Assembly: GCA_022711355.1 (NCBI GenBank)
Contig: JAKLFE010000004.1
Span: 56,199-120,198, forward strand
Direction of reading: 5' to 3'
Length of the DNA: 64,000 nucleotides
Origin: Spirochaetota bacterium
Lineage (GTDB): Bacteria; Spirochaetota; Spirochaetia; Treponematales; Rectinemataceae
How positions within the stretch are numbered: the stretch's first letter is position 1; every line of letters starts with the position of its first letter. The notes beneath the pieces were generated by a model. The model did no database searches. It was not told the DNA's origin and was given only the letters and a program-made list of their open reading frames with translations. The position numbers were made by a program, and so were the translations under genes. Positions 37,290-46,221 of the stretch are shown here, piece after piece.

Positions 37290-37430
37290 GAGCGCAGAGA
37301 CAAAGAGAAAGAAAGGGAGGAGAGGCACAGAGGCGCAGAGAACAAAAAGCGATGAGGGAGAGCCCCTCATGGCTTCTTCTCCCCCTCTTCTTTCTCCTCT
37401 GTGCCTCTGTGCCTCTCTTTTATCTTATCT
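37290..37430. repeat. palindromic CACAGAG-type intergenic repeat, copy 1
   Basis: The left arm GAGGCACAGAGGCGCAGAG (37322-37340) is extended outward by a purine tract. The right arm CCTCTGTGCCTCTGTGCCTCTC (37396-37417) is extended by a pyrimidine tract. The centre holds an ATGAGG/CCTCAT hairpin. It lies between larA and the malic enzyme gene and has much lower GC than its surroundings. The same arm sequence occurs at 41250-41400. Confidence 0.85.
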
Positions 37431-37436
37431 TCTCGG

Positions 37437-38888
37437 TCATCGAACCTGCTTGACGGCCCAGTCCATGGCCTCCTGGAGCATGGACATGGGGGGGGTCTTG
37501 ATGTGGCCCATCTTCATGAGGTCGTCGATGATCCGGTGGGACTCCTCGATGCCCTTCATGGCCTGGTCATGGGCCTCCTGCCAGGTCATCTTGACCCGGG
37601 CCACGCCCTCCTCGATCGCCTTGACGGCGACGTCGGCGGCCTGGATGGCGAAGACCTCGGTCTCGTCCATCTTCGCGGTGATGTTCTCCGGGTCGATGCC
37701 GCGCTTGGCCGCGAAGTCCGCGATCGAGTGAGCGCAGCGTATCGCCATCCCGTCGGTCACCTTCCGCGCCCGCACGAGGAGGGCGCCCTTGAGCAGGCCG
37801 GGGAAGCAGACCGAGTTGTTCACCTGGTTCGGGAAGTCTCCCCGCCCGGTCGCGACGATGAAGGCGCCGGCCTCCTTGGCCGCGTGGGGGTAGATCTCGG
37901 GCACCGGGTTCGCGCAGGCGAAGACGATGGACTTGGGCGCCATGGCCTTGATCCATTCCTTCTTGACCGTGTCCGGCCCGGGGGTCGACAGGGCGATAAG
38001 GACGTCGGCCCCCTTGAGGGCCTCCGCCTCGCTCGCGTAGGCCTGGGGATTGGTGGCCTTGCAGATCTCCCACTTGCGGTAGTATGCCTTGTCGGCCTCG
38101 ATGTCCTTGCGCCCCTTGTGGAGCGAGCCCTTGGAGTCGAAGACGCACATCTTGGCCGGATCGCCGCCGTCGGCGAGGATGAGGCGGGCTATGGTCGTGT
38201 TCGAGGCGCCGGCGCCGAGGAGGACGATGCGCGCGTCGCCGAGCTTCTTGCCCGCGAGCTTCAGGGCGTTGAGGAGCCCCGCGAGGGTGACGCAGGCGGT
38301 GCCCTGGGCGTCGTCGTGCCAGACGGGGATGTCGCAGGCCTCGCGCAGGTCGTCGAGGACCTTGAAGCAGTTCGGCTGGGAGATGTCCTCGAGGTTGACC
38401 GCCCCGAAGGAGGGCTGGAGCATCTTCACGAAGTCGATGATCTTCTGCGGATCGTGCTTGCCGTCCTTGCCGCGGGAGTCCACGCAGATCGCCGTCGCGT
38501 CCACCCCGCCCAGGTACTTCATGAGGAAGGCCTTGCCCTCCATAACCCCGAGGCCTCCGGGAGGCGTGCAGTCCCCGTCGCCCAGGACGCGGGTCGAGTC
38601 GGAGACGACGGCCACGAGGTTGCCGCGGTTCGAGAGGGCGAAGGAGGTGTCGTTGTCGTCGCGGATCGTCGTGGAGACCGCGGAGACGCCGGGCGTGTAC
38701 CAGACGTTGAACCAGTTGTAGCCCCACAGGCCGCACATCGGCACGGTCTGCATCTTCCCCCCGAAGAACTGGTGGGCCGATACGGACAGGCGCTTCAAGA
38801 AGAGCGTCTGCGCCTTGGCCTTCTGGTCCGGGCTCAGGTCGGCGGGGAAGGCCTTGGAGAGGTCTTTCAGGCTGATGTCGAGGTCCAT
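37437..38888 (-). CDS. malic enzyme (oxaloacetate-decarboxylating malate dehydrogenase)
   Basis: 483 residues. The malic domain has VWYTPGVSAVSTTI, GDGDCTPPGGLGVMEGKAFLMKYLGG, NLEDISQPNCFKVL and the metal-site WHDDAQGTACVTLAGLLNALK. The NAD-binding domain follows with IVLLGAGASNTTIARLIL, CANPVPEIYP and GRGDFPNQVNNSVCFPGLLKGAL. It converts malate to pyruvate and CO2 with NAD(P)+ reduction. Residues 1-45 are a short helical extension. The ATG at 38888 follows AAAGGAATCGTC, 11 bp after pgk. Last gene of the gap-pgk-malic enzyme operon. Confidence 0.93.
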   Translation of the reverse strand: MDLDISLKDLSKAFPADLSPDQKAKAQTLFLKRLSVSAHQFFGGKMQTVPMCGLWGYNWFNVWYTPGVSAVSTTIRDDNDTSFALSNRGNLVAVVSDSTRVLGDGDCTPPGGLGVMEGKAFLMKYLGGVDATAICVDSRGKDGKHDPQKIIDFVKMLQPSFGAVNLEDISQPNCFKVLDDLREACDIPVWHDDAQGTACVTLAGLLNALKLAGKKLGDARIVLLGAGASNTTIARLILADGGDPAKMCVFDSKGSLHKGRKDIEADKAYYRKWEICKATNPQAYASEAEALKGADVLIALSTPGPDTVKKEWIKAMAPKSIVFACANPVPEIYPHAAKEAGAFIVATGRGDFPNQVNNSVCFPGLLKGALLVRARKVTDGMAIRCAHSIADFAAKRGIDPENITAKMDETEVFAIQAADVAVKAIEEGVARVKMTWQEAHDQAMKGIEESHRIIDDLMKMGHIKTPPMSMLQEAMDWAVKQVR

Positions 38889-38899
38889 GACGATTCCTT

Positions 38900-40162
38900 T
38901 CAGGCCCTGCGGAGGGGCTCGCGCAGGTTCCGGTCGAATGCTCTCTCCATGGCTTCTATGAGGGGCAGGCGCTTGCCCGCGAGGAAACGGACCATCGCGC
39001 CGCCGCCCGTGCACACGTAGCCGTAATCGGAGAGGTCGGTGAACTTAGTCGCCGCGCTAATGGTATCACCCCCGCCCACGACCGTATAGCCGGGGGCCTT
39101 GGAGATGGCGGTCCAGATCTCCCTGGTCCCGTAGGCCCATCGCTCGTCCTCGTACATGCCCGCGGGGCCGTTGACGAAGATCGAGCCCGCCGAGGCTATG
39201 CTCCTCTTGAAGAGGGCCACCGTCTTGGCGCCCACGTCGGGGAAGAGCTTGTCCGCCGCGATGGCCGCGCCGGGCGCGGGAACGTCGACCTCGGCGCGCG
39301 CGCCGCCCGAGTCGTAGGCGAGATCGACGGGGAGGAGGTACTTCGGGCCCCAGGCGTCGAGGAGCTTCCTGGCCTCGGGCACGAACTCCTCCAGGCCCTT
39401 GTCCTTGAGGAACTTCCTCGTCGGCTGGCCGAGCTCCACGCCGCGCGCGAGGTGCATGACGAGGCCCGTCACTCCCGCCGCGAGGATCTGGTCGGCCGTG
39501 CCCTCCTCGAGGACCTTGCGCATCATGTCGAAGGCGTCGGATATCTTCGCGCCGCCGAGCACGTACACGCAGGGACGCTTGGGATTGTCGAGCACCGTCT
39601 TGAGCGCGGTGTACTCCTCCATGAGCTGGATCCCGCCCGCCGTGGGCAGGAGCTCCTGGAAGGCGACCATCGAGGGAGCGTTGCGGTGGGCCGCGGCGAA
39701 GGCGTCGTTGACGTAGAGGTCGGCGACGGGGGCCAGGGAGCGGACGAGCCAGGTGTCCAGCATCTCGGGCGCCTTGAGCTTGACCGCGGTCTCGAAGGTC
39801 GAGATCTCCTCGGCGAGGTAGCGCAGGTTCCCGAGGATGACGGCCTCGCCGGGCGCCAGGGCCTTGACCGCGGCTATGGCGGCCGGGCCGCAGACGTCGT
39901 CGACGTAGCCGACCTTCCGCCTCGCGAGGTCCGACAGCTTCTGGGCATGCTCGGCGAGCGGGATGAGGTTCTGGTAGTCGAGGGTGTCGCCCTGGTGCGC
40001 GATGAGCGCGACCTTGGCGCCCCGCTCCAGGAGCCAGTTCAGGGTGGGCACCGTCTTCTCGATGCGGTTGGTATTGACGATGCGCTTGGTCGCGGGGTCG
40101 ATGGGCGAGTTGATGTCCGGGCGGAAGATCACGGTCTTCCCCCGGACCTCGAACTCGGTCAT
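38900..40162 (-). CDS. pgk: phosphoglycerate kinase, archaeal type
   Basis: 420 residues. Archaeal PGK features are clear: VIFRPDINSPIDPATKRIVNTNRIEKTVPTL near the start, LIAHQGDTLDYQNL in place of bacterial SHLGRP, GYVDDVCGPAAIAAV, and YVNDAFAAAHRNAPSM. The nucleotide site is VYVLGGAKISDAFDMM, and the glycine-rich end reads GYTVVGGGDTISAATKF. It transfers phosphate between 1,3-bisphosphoglycerate and ADP. Most bacteria carry a different PGK form, so acquisition from an archaeal-type lineage is likely. It starts 11 bp after the gap stop. Confidence 0.9.
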   Translation of the reverse strand: MTEFEVRGKTVIFRPDINSPIDPATKRIVNTNRIEKTVPTLNWLLERGAKVALIAHQGDTLDYQNLIPLAEHAQKLSDLARRKVGYVDDVCGPAAIAAVKALAPGEAVILGNLRYLAEEISTFETAVKLKAPEMLDTWLVRSLAPVADLYVNDAFAAAHRNAPSMVAFQELLPTAGGIQLMEEYTALKTVLDNPKRPCVYVLGGAKISDAFDMMRKVLEEGTADQILAAGVTGLVMHLARGVELGQPTRKFLKDKGLEEFVPEARKLLDAWGPKYLLPVDLAYDSGGARAEVDVPAPGAAIAADKLFPDVGAKTVALFKRSIASAGSIFVNGPAGMYEDERWAYGTREIWTAISKAPGYTVVGGGDTISAATKFTDLSDYGYVCTGGGAMVRFLAGKRLPLIEAMERAFDRNLREPLRRA

Positions 40163-40173
40163 CGGCCGGATCT

Positions 40174-41211
40174 TCAGCCGAGGTCCTTCCACTTTCCTAT
40201 CCCCAGGTACTTGTTGGTGGTGTTCGTCGCCTCGATCCGGTCGCGCTGCATCTCCATGCAGGCCCGGATCCCGTCCATCGTCTCGGGTATGGTGACCGAC
40301 TCCTGCGGGATGTTGATCGCGAACATGATGTCCCGGCCGCTCTTCACGACCGAGTCCTTCCACAGGGCGATCTCGTACATGTCGCCGCGCGGGTTGCCGA
40401 GGTCGCGCGCGTAGCGGAACAGGCTCGCGTTGCCCTGGAAGCCCTCGTCGATCGACACGAGCCGGATGCGCGGGTGCTTGGCGAAGGCGGCGATCGCCTC
40501 CTCGACGGAGATGTCCTTCTTCGGCGTGAGCACGATCGTGATGATGTGGCCGTGGGTGACCGGCGTGTGCACGAGGATGCCGGTGGCCTCGACGTGGGGC
40601 ATGATCGTCATGAGGTCGAGGGCCTGGTGGCTCGGCGCCTTGTCGATCTGCAGCGCGTTCGTGAGCCCCCGGTGGTAGTCGCCCGGGTCCGCCACGCGGC
40701 GGATGATGGTGATGGCGACCTTCTCCGCTCCCACCGCCCGGTCAAGGCAGTCGACGGCGCGGATGAGGCCGGTGGTGTTGCAGGAGGTGAGCTTGAGGAA
40801 CTGCTTCCCCAGGCCCTGCTCGTAGTTCGCGTAGCCGTGGAAGAAGACGTCGGCGACGTTGTTCTTCTCCCCGCCCTGGAAGATGGCCTTCTTGCCCAGT
40901 CGCTGGTAGAGCTCCTTGTTCTTGGCGCCGATGCCCGCGTTGGTCGCGTCGAGCATGACGTCGACCTTCCGCACCATGTCCTCGAGGCTGCCCGAGACGG
41001 GGATATGGCACTTCTCGAGCTCGGCGAGCTTGTCCGCGGATGCCGCGTAGAACGCGTAGGGCATGCCCTTCTCGCGCAGGGCTCGCACCGACAGGGTCGG
41101 CGCCACGTCCGCGACGCCCACGAGCTCCATGTCCCCCTGCAGCGCCACGCCGTCGGCGAGCCTTTGCCCGATGACGCCGTATCCCGCGACGCCGACCTTC
41201 ACCTTAGCCAT
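40174..41211 (-). CDS. gap: type II (archaeal) glyceraldehyde-3-phosphate dehydrogenase, phosphorylating
   Basis: 345 residues. It opens MAKVKVGVAGYGVIGQRLADGVAL, has the catalytic Cys in FLKLTSCNTTGLIRAV, and ends in the archaeal C-terminal pattern IRLVSIDEGFQGNASLFRYARDLGNPRGDMYEIALWKDS. Bacterial GAPDH would instead show SCTTNCLAP. The enzyme oxidises GAP with phosphate and NAD(P)+ to 1,3-bisphosphoglycerate. It is the first gene of an operon with archaeal-type pgk and malic enzyme. The ATG at 41211 follows GAGGAGGTGGG. A palindromic repeat starts 39 bp upstream. Confidence 0.9.
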   Translation of the reverse strand: MAKVKVGVAGYGVIGQRLADGVALQGDMELVGVADVAPTLSVRALREKGMPYAFYAASADKLAELEKCHIPVSGSLEDMVRKVDVMLDATNAGIGAKNKELYQRLGKKAIFQGGEKNNVADVFFHGYANYEQGLGKQFLKLTSCNTTGLIRAVDCLDRAVGAEKVAITIIRRVADPGDYHRGLTNALQIDKAPSHQALDLMTIMPHVEATGILVHTPVTHGHIITIVLTPKKDISVEEAIAAFAKHPRIRLVSIDEGFQGNASLFRYARDLGNPRGDMYEIALWKDSVVKSGRDIMFAINIPQESVTIPETMDGIRACMEMQRDRIEATNTTNKYLGIGKWKDLG

Positions 41212-41249
41212 ATACCCACCTCCTCACGGTCAATGCGAAGATTTAATTA

Positions 41250-41400
41250 ACCACAGAGACACAGAGGCACAGAGAAAAGAGAGAGGAATGAATGGGATAG
41301 GGAGGGGGGAAAGGAAAACCTTCCGTCGCTCATCATCTCTCGTACCCCCTACTCCCTCTCTCACATTCCCTCTGTGTCTCTGTGCCTCTGTGTTTCCAAT
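41250..41400. repeat. palindromic CACAGAG-type intergenic repeat, copy 2
   Basis: The left arm ACCACAGAGACACAGAGGCA (41250-41269, continuing to 41274) pairs imperfectly with the right arm CCTCTGTGTCTCTGTGCCTC (41369-41388, continuing to 41393). It lies between the gap start and the iolE stop. Translating it gives the HRDTEAQR and LCASVSLW peptides that I associate with spurious short ORFs from this repeat class. About 150 bp, low GC. Confidence 0.9.
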
Positions 41401-41414
41401 TCTCTTTCTCTTCC

Positions 41415-42308
41415 TCAGACGCCCGACTTCTCGCGGATGTACTTCCGGGCCTTGATCGCGTACTCGAGCGGGTTGGCCAGGGCGGGATCCTGCTCGGCCT
41501 CGACGACCCACCAGCCCTCGTAGCCGATCTTCTGGAGCTCGGCGAAGACCGGGGCGAAGTCCACGTTGCCGTCGCCGGGCACGGTGAATGCGCCCGCCTT
41601 GACGGCCGCGAGGAAGCTCATCTTGTCCTTGCGGACCTTCTCGACCACGCTCTTGCGCACGTCCTTGAGGTGGACGTGCTTGACGCGCCTGCCCCACTTG
41701 CGGAGGACGGCGAGATGGTCCTCGCCGGAGAAGACGAGGTGTCCCGTGTCGTAGAGGAGGTCGAGCTTGCCGGTCACGGTGCCCTCCATGAGGCGGTCGA
41801 TCTCGGCGGCGGTCTGGACGCCCGTGCCCATGTGGTGGTGGTAGGTCAGGCTCATGCCCTTCTCCGCGGCCCGCTCGCCCAGGCGGCACAGGCCCTCGCA
41901 GAGCCGCTTCCACTCCTCGTCGGTGAAGCTGGGCTTCGCGTCGAAGACCGGGGTGCCCTGCTGGCCCTGGATGGAGTGGCCCTGCTCGGCCGCGCCGATG
42001 ACCCGCGCCCCGACGGCGTGGAGGAAGTCCCGGTGCTTGATGAACTCCTTCTCGACCTCGGCGTAGGGCTTGGTCGTGAGGAAGGAGGAGAACCAGGCGT
42101 TGCAGATGGTCAGGCCGCGCAGCCTCAGGGCCTTGTTGAGGACCTCGGGGTCCTTGGGGTACTTGTTGCCGACCTCGCTGCCCTCGAAGCCCGCGAGGGC
42201 CATCTCGCTCACGCACTGCTCGAAGGGGATGTGCCCGCCGAGCTCGGGAAGGTCGTCGTTGGTCCAGCCGATGGGCGCGATCGCCAGTCGGACTTTCTTG
42301 TCGCTCAT
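41415..42308 (-). CDS. iolE: myo-inosose-2 dehydratase
   Basis: 297 residues. It begins with [46 protein letters not shown], the signature of IolE. The TIM-barrel metal ligands follow in [37 protein letters not shown] and the late WWVVEAEQD. It dehydrates 2-keto-myo-inositol to 3D-trihydroxycyclohexane-1,2-dione, the second step of inositol catabolism. It is the last gene of the iolG-iolB-iolD-iolE operon. Confidence 0.95.
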   Translation of the reverse strand: MSDKKVRLAIAPIGWTNDDLPELGGHIPFEQCVSEMALAGFEGSEVGNKYPKDPEVLNKALRLRGLTICNAWFSSFLTTKPYAEVEKEFIKHRDFLHAVGARVIGAAEQGHSIQGQQGTPVFDAKPSFTDEEWKRLCEGLCRLGERAAEKGMSLTYHHHMGTGVQTAAEIDRLMEGTVTGKLDLLYDTGHLVFSGEDHLAVLRKWGRRVKHVHLKDVRKSVVEKVRKDKMSFLAAVKAGAFTVPGDGNVDFAPVFAELQKIGYEGWWVVEAEQDPALANPLEYAIKARKYIREKSGV

Positions 42309-42318
42309 ACGCTTCTCC

Positions 42319-44184
42319 TTAGTATTTTCTCGCCTTGGCCACTTCGGCCTTGATTTCTCGCGCGGCGGCCTCGACCGCCGGGTTCGAGGAAACCTCCGCG
42401 GTGCCCACGCGCCACCAGGACTCGTAGCCCTTGGTCATGGACTTCGGGCTGACCTTCGCGTCGATGACGCAGGGGCCATCCTCCTTAAGGGCCTTGCGGA
42501 CCGCGCGGCGGAACTCGTCCACCGTGCGGGCGCGGAAGCCCTTGGCCCCCCAGCTCTCGGCGTTCTTCGCGAAGTCGACGGAGACAGGGGCGCCCGTGAG
42601 CCGGCCCGTGGCCGGGTCGCGCCGCTTCCACTCGTTGCCGAAGTGGACGATGCCCTGGCCCGACTGGAGGTTGTCGATGCACTGGAAGCCCGAGTTGTCG
42701 AGGACCACCACGATGATCTTCACGCCCTCCTGCACCGCGGTGAGAAGCTCGGTGTGGAGCATCGTGTAGGCCCCGTCGCCGACGATCGCCACGACCTCGC
42801 GCCCGGGCTCCGCGAGCTTGGCGCCCAGGGAGCCGGCGATCTCGTAGCCCATGCAGGAGAAGCCGTACTCCATGTGGTAGGCGCCGCTAGCCCTGGTGCG
42901 CCAGACGCGCTGCATGTCGCTCGGGATGGAGCCCGAGCCCGAGACGGCGATCGCGTCCTTGGGCAGGAGGATGTCGTTGAGCTCGCCGAGGGCCCGGGCC
43001 TGGGAGAGGCCCGCCGGGTCCTCCTCGGCGTAGAGCCGGTCGACCTCGGCCTTCCAGGCGGCGCGCTCCCGCTCGACCGCCGGGCCCCAGGACGAGGTGT
43101 AGCCGGCCTTGGACAAGGCCTTCGTAAGGGCGGCCAGCGCCAGCTTCGCGTCGGCCACCATCGGCTCGGCGTCCATCTTGTAGGCGTCGAAGGAGGCGAC
43201 GTTGATGCCGAGGATGCGGCACGCGGGATTCTGGAAGAGCCACTTCGAGCAGGTGGTGAAGTCGCCGAGCCTGGTGCCGAGGGCGATGACGAGATCGGCC
43301 TCCTTGGCGAGGCGGTTCGCGGCCTGGCTTCCCGTAAGGCCGATGCCGGAGAGGTTGTAGGGGTTGTCCCAGGGCAGGAGGCCCTTGCCCGCCTGGGTCT
43401 CGCCGAAGGGCACCCGGAATTTCTCGCAGAAGGCCTTGAGCTCCTTGGCGGCCCCGGAGTAGCGGGCCCCGCCGCCGCAGATCACCAGGGGCTTCCTCGC
43501 GGCGGCGATCATCGCGGCGGCGCGCTCCACGGCGGCCTCCGAGGGTATGCGGCGCTCGACGTGGTGCACGCGGCGGCGGAGGAACTCCTCCGGATAGTCG
43601 TAGGCCTCGCCCTGGACGTCCTGGGGCAGGGCGATCGTGACCGCCCCGGTGTCGGCGGGATCGGTGAGCACGCGCATCGCGTTGATCATCGCCGTCATGA
43701 GCTGCTCGGGCCGCGATACGCGGTCCCAGTAGCGGCTCACCGGCTTGAAGGCGTCGTTCGCGGTGACGTTGCAGTCGTAGGGCTGCTCGACCTGCTGGAG
43801 CACGGGGTCGGGCTGGCGGCAGGCGAAGGAGTCGCCGGGGAGGAAGAGGACCGGGATGCGGTTCACCGTCGCGGTGCCCGCGGCCGTCACCATGTTGAGG
43901 GCGCCGGGCCCGATGGAGCTGGCTACGGTCATGATGGCCAGCCGGTCCGACTGCTTGGCGAAGCCGATCGCCGCGTGCGCGGCGCCCTGCTCGTTCTTGC
44001 CCTGGTAGAAGCGCAGGGAATGGCCGCCCGCCGCGAGGGCCTCCCCGAGCCCGACCACGCAGCCGTGGCCGAAGATGCCCAGCACCCCGGCGACGAATTT
44101 CCGCTCGACGCCGTCGCGCTCGACGTACTGGTTGTCGAGGAAGCGCAGCAGCGCCTGGGCCGTCGTCATTCTCACCGTCTTCAT
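42319..44184 (-). CDS. iolD: trihydroxycyclohexane-1,2-dione hydrolase (ThDP-dependent)
   Basis: 621 residues, a member of the acetolactate synthase-like family. The N-terminal half has [15 protein letters not shown] and [21 protein letters not shown] with the conserved Glu that activates ThDP. The C-terminal ThDP/Mg site is [20 protein letters not shown]...[11 protein letters not shown]. IolD hydrolyses the cyclic dione to 5-deoxy-D-glucuronate. The start has AAGGAGAGAAGCG before the ATG at 44184, which overlaps the iolB stop as ATGA. Confidence 0.95.
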   Translation of the reverse strand: MKTVRMTTAQALLRFLDNQYVERDGVERKFVAGVLGIFGHGCVVGLGEALAAGGHSLRFYQGKNEQGAAHAAIGFAKQSDRLAIMTVASSIGPGALNMVTAAGTATVNRIPVLFLPGDSFACRQPDPVLQQVEQPYDCNVTANDAFKPVSRYWDRVSRPEQLMTAMINAMRVLTDPADTGAVTIALPQDVQGEAYDYPEEFLRRRVHHVERRIPSEAAVERAAAMIAAARKPLVICGGGARYSGAAKELKAFCEKFRVPFGETQAGKGLLPWDNPYNLSGIGLTGSQAANRLAKEADLVIALGTRLGDFTTCSKWLFQNPACRILGINVASFDAYKMDAEPMVADAKLALAALTKALSKAGYTSSWGPAVERERAAWKAEVDRLYAEEDPAGLSQARALGELNDILLPKDAIAVSGSGSIPSDMQRVWRTRASGAYHMEYGFSCMGYEIAGSLGAKLAEPGREVVAIVGDGAYTMLHTELLTAVQEGVKIIVVVLDNSGFQCIDNLQSGQGIVHFGNEWKRRDPATGRLTGAPVSVDFAKNAESWGAKGFRARTVDEFRRAVRKALKEDGPCVIDAKVSPKSMTKGYESWWRVGTAEVSSNPAVEAAAREIKAEVAKARKY

Positions 44185-45002
44185 CGCTTCTCTCCTTCCC
44201 GGCCGCGCTCGGAGGGGATGGCCCAGATCTCGGCGCCGGGCTCCTGGACCCAGCGGTGCTCGGGGACGAAGTAGGGGCTCACGTAGCGCCTGCCCTCGAG
44301 GTGGCGGATGACCCAGAGGTACCACATCGCGTAGCCGGGGGCCGTCACCTGGGGATGGACCTCGCCCTCCCGGATGAGGACCGTGTCGCCGTCGCGGAGG
44401 AGGTGGGCCTCGTCGCCTATGCGCGTCAGGCCGAAGCCCTGCGCGGGCGCGAACTTGTAGAAGTAGATCTCCGGCTGGGGATGGTGGTGCGGCGGATAGC
44501 TCGACCACTTGCCCGGGGCGTCCACGACCTCGCCGAGGACGAGGTTGGACTCGGGGGCGTCGGAGTCGTCGAAGGAGGTGCGCACGATGCGGGTGCTGGT
44601 TTCGCGCATCGTGCCCTTGCCACGCTCCTCGCTGCGCCCCTCGCCAGGCTTGACCAGGCGGGGCGCGAAGCGGCGGGGGTTGTCGGTGCGCGTGACCGCG
44701 ATCGCGGCCCCGGAGGCCCCGGCCTCGACCCGGGCGTCCTCGCCCGAGCAGAGGGAGAGCACGGTCGGCTCCTCGTCCAGGAGGCTCCGGCGCGCGCCGC
44801 GGAAGGAGCCTCCCTTCCAGGAGAAGGCCGCGTCCCCGGACAGGAGGAGGAGGGCCTTCTCGTCGGCCGCGCCCGCGGCCCAGGACTCGCCGGGGCCCAG
44901 CGTGAGGATGCCGAAGTCCATGAGCATGTCGGAGTTCGGGCCCCGGCGCTCGACTATCGGCGTATAACCCGAGGGGAAGCCCCCCTCTCGATGGATCAGC
45001 AT
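44181..45002 (-). CDS. iolB: 5-deoxy-glucuronate isomerase
   Basis: 273 residues, a double-cupin protein. The metal site is YPPHHHPQPEIYFYKF, followed by GFGLTRIG and the late motifs EGEVHPQVTAPGYAMWYLWVIRH and FVPEHRWVQEPGAEIW. It isomerises 5-deoxy-glucuronate to 5-dehydro-2-deoxy-gluconate, the substrate of IolC. The start at 45002 (MLIHREGGFPSGYT) matches the family N-terminus. Its stop overlaps the iolD start. Confidence 0.95.
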   Translation of the reverse strand: MLIHREGGFPSGYTPIVERRGPNSDMLMDFGILTLGPGESWAAGAADEKALLLLSGDAAFSWKGGSFRGARRSLLDEEPTVLSLCSGEDARVEAGASGAAIAVTRTDNPRRFAPRLVKPGEGRSEERGKGTMRETSTRIVRTSFDDSDAPESNLVLGEVVDAPGKWSSYPPHHHPQPEIYFYKFAPAQGFGLTRIGDEAHLLRDGDTVLIREGEVHPQVTAPGYAMWYLWVIRHLEGRRYVSPYFVPEHRWVQEPGAEIWAIPSERGREGEKR

Positions 45003-45069
45003 CTTGGCTCGCTCCCGCGGGCGTCCGGCGGGGCCGCTATGGCCGCGCCGGAAGCCCGCCAATTATAGG

Positions 45070-46089
45070 TTAGGCGATCTCGGAGAGCTTCACGGCCCGC
45101 CGCTCCGCGAGGGACTTCTTGGCAGCGAGGGCCACGTAGAGGTCCTGGAGCCCGTCCTCGCCGGTGACCGGCACGGCCTTGCCCTCGGCGATCGCGGCGA
45201 CGAAGGCCCGCATCTCGGCGATGAAGGCCTCTTTGTAGCGCTCGAGGAAGAAGTACAGGGGCTTGTCGCCCATGACTCCGGCCTCGGTGGAGAGCTTCAC
45301 GGTGCTCGGCGTGTCGTTCTCGGCCTGGGCCGAGCCCTTGGAGCCGAAGACCTCGACCCGCTGGTCGTAGCCGTAGACGGCCTTGCGGCTGTTGTCGATG
45401 ACGCCGATGGCGCCGTTCGCGAACTTGAGGGTCACCAGGGCGGTGTCCACGTCGCCGGCCTTGCCGATGCCCTCGTCGACGAGGACCGCTCCCTGGGCGT
45501 AGACCTCGACGACCTCGGAGCCGGCCTGGAAGCGGGCCATGTCGAAGTCGTGGATCATCATGTCCAGGAAGATGCCGCCGGAGACGGCCACGTAGGAGAC
45601 CGGCGGCGGGGCCGGGTCGCGGGAGCTGATCTTCACGATCTGGGGCGAGCCGACGGCGCCGGACTCGACGAGCTCGCGGACGCGCTTGAAGTTATGGTCG
45701 AAGCGGCGGTTGAAGCCGACCTGGAGCTTGACGTTCGCCTTCTTGACCGCGTCGAGGGCGGCCTTCACCTTCTCGATCGTCGTGTCCACGGGCTTCTCGC
45801 AGAACACGTGCTTGCCGGCCTTGGCCGCCTCGACGACGAAGGTGGAGTGGGTGTCGGTGGAGGAGCAGATGACGATGGCCTGGATCTCCTTGTCCGCGAA
45901 CAGGAGGGCGGGATCCTTGGTCACGGTCTGGACGCCGAGGCCCTTGGCCCAGGCCTCGATCTGCGGCGTCAGGTTGACGTCGGCGATGGCCTTGAGCTTG
46001 GCCTGGGGCATGAAGTAGGCGATGTTCTCGGCGTGGATCTTGCCGATGCGCCCGGCGCCGATGACGCCGATGACGACCTGATTGGACAT
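45070..46089 (-). CDS. iolG: myo-inositol 2-dehydrogenase
   Basis: 339 residues of the Gfo/Idh/MocA family. The Rossmann motif is VIGVIGAGRIGKIHAEN, the catalytic Lys is in VFCEKPVDTT, LQVGFNRRFDHNF is typical of IolG, and the catalytic Asp/His pair lies in GGIFLDMMIHDFDMARF. It oxidises myo-inositol to 2-keto-myo-inositol with NAD+, the first step of the pathway. It is the first gene of the iolGBDE operon. The ATG at 46089 follows AGGAGGTTCCC, with a promoter and LacI-type operator just upstream. Confidence 0.93.
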   Translation of the reverse strand: MSNQVVIGVIGAGRIGKIHAENIAYFMPQAKLKAIADVNLTPQIEAWAKGLGVQTVTKDPALLFADKEIQAIVICSSTDTHSTFVVEAAKAGKHVFCEKPVDTTIEKVKAALDAVKKANVKLQVGFNRRFDHNFKRVRELVESGAVGSPQIVKISSRDPAPPPVSYVAVSGGIFLDMMIHDFDMARFQAGSEVVEVYAQGAVLVDEGIGKAGDVDTALVTLKFANGAIGVIDNSRKAVYGYDQRVEVFGSKGSAQAENDTPSTVKLSTEAGVMGDKPLYFFLERYKEAFIAEMRAFVAAIAEGKAVPVTGEDGLQDLYVALAAKKSLAERRAVKLSEIA

Positions 46090-46133
46090 GGGAACCTCCT
46101 GCATACAGTCACTCGTAAAGGGACTACGCCCAT

Positions 46134-46149
46134 CTGAAAACGATTTCAG
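46134..46149. promoter_or_regulatory. LacI-type operator of the iolGBDE operon
   Basis: CTGAAAACGATTTCAG is a near-perfect palindrome with the central CG typical of LacI-family sites. It begins about 4 bp downstream of the predicted transcription start. The same pattern occurs at 52979-52994 and 53035-53050. Confidence 0.8.
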
Positions 46150-46159
46150 AACCACCTTC

Positions 46160-46188
46160 ATACTAGCCCACAAGCCTGGCCTTGTAAA
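46160..46188 (-). promoter_or_regulatory. promoter of the iolGBDE operon
   Basis: Minus-strand TTTACA (46183-46188), a 17-nt spacer and TAGTAT (46160-46165). The predicted start is near 46153, next to the operator at 46134-46149. Confidence 0.7.
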
Positions 46189-46221
46189 GCTCCTTACCGA
46201 CCAAAATTGTACTAAAACTTT

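Noticed and set aside
37261..41414. The gap-pgk-malic enzyme block as a transposon with its own mobility gene.
   Set aside because: No transposase or integrase lies between or near the repeats, and no target-site duplication is evident; only the flanking repeats are supported.
41230..41455. Short frames encoding HRDTEAQR and LCASVSLW peptides near 41.3 kb and 37.4 kb.
   Set aside because: They are translations of the palindromic CACAGAG repeat, not genes.
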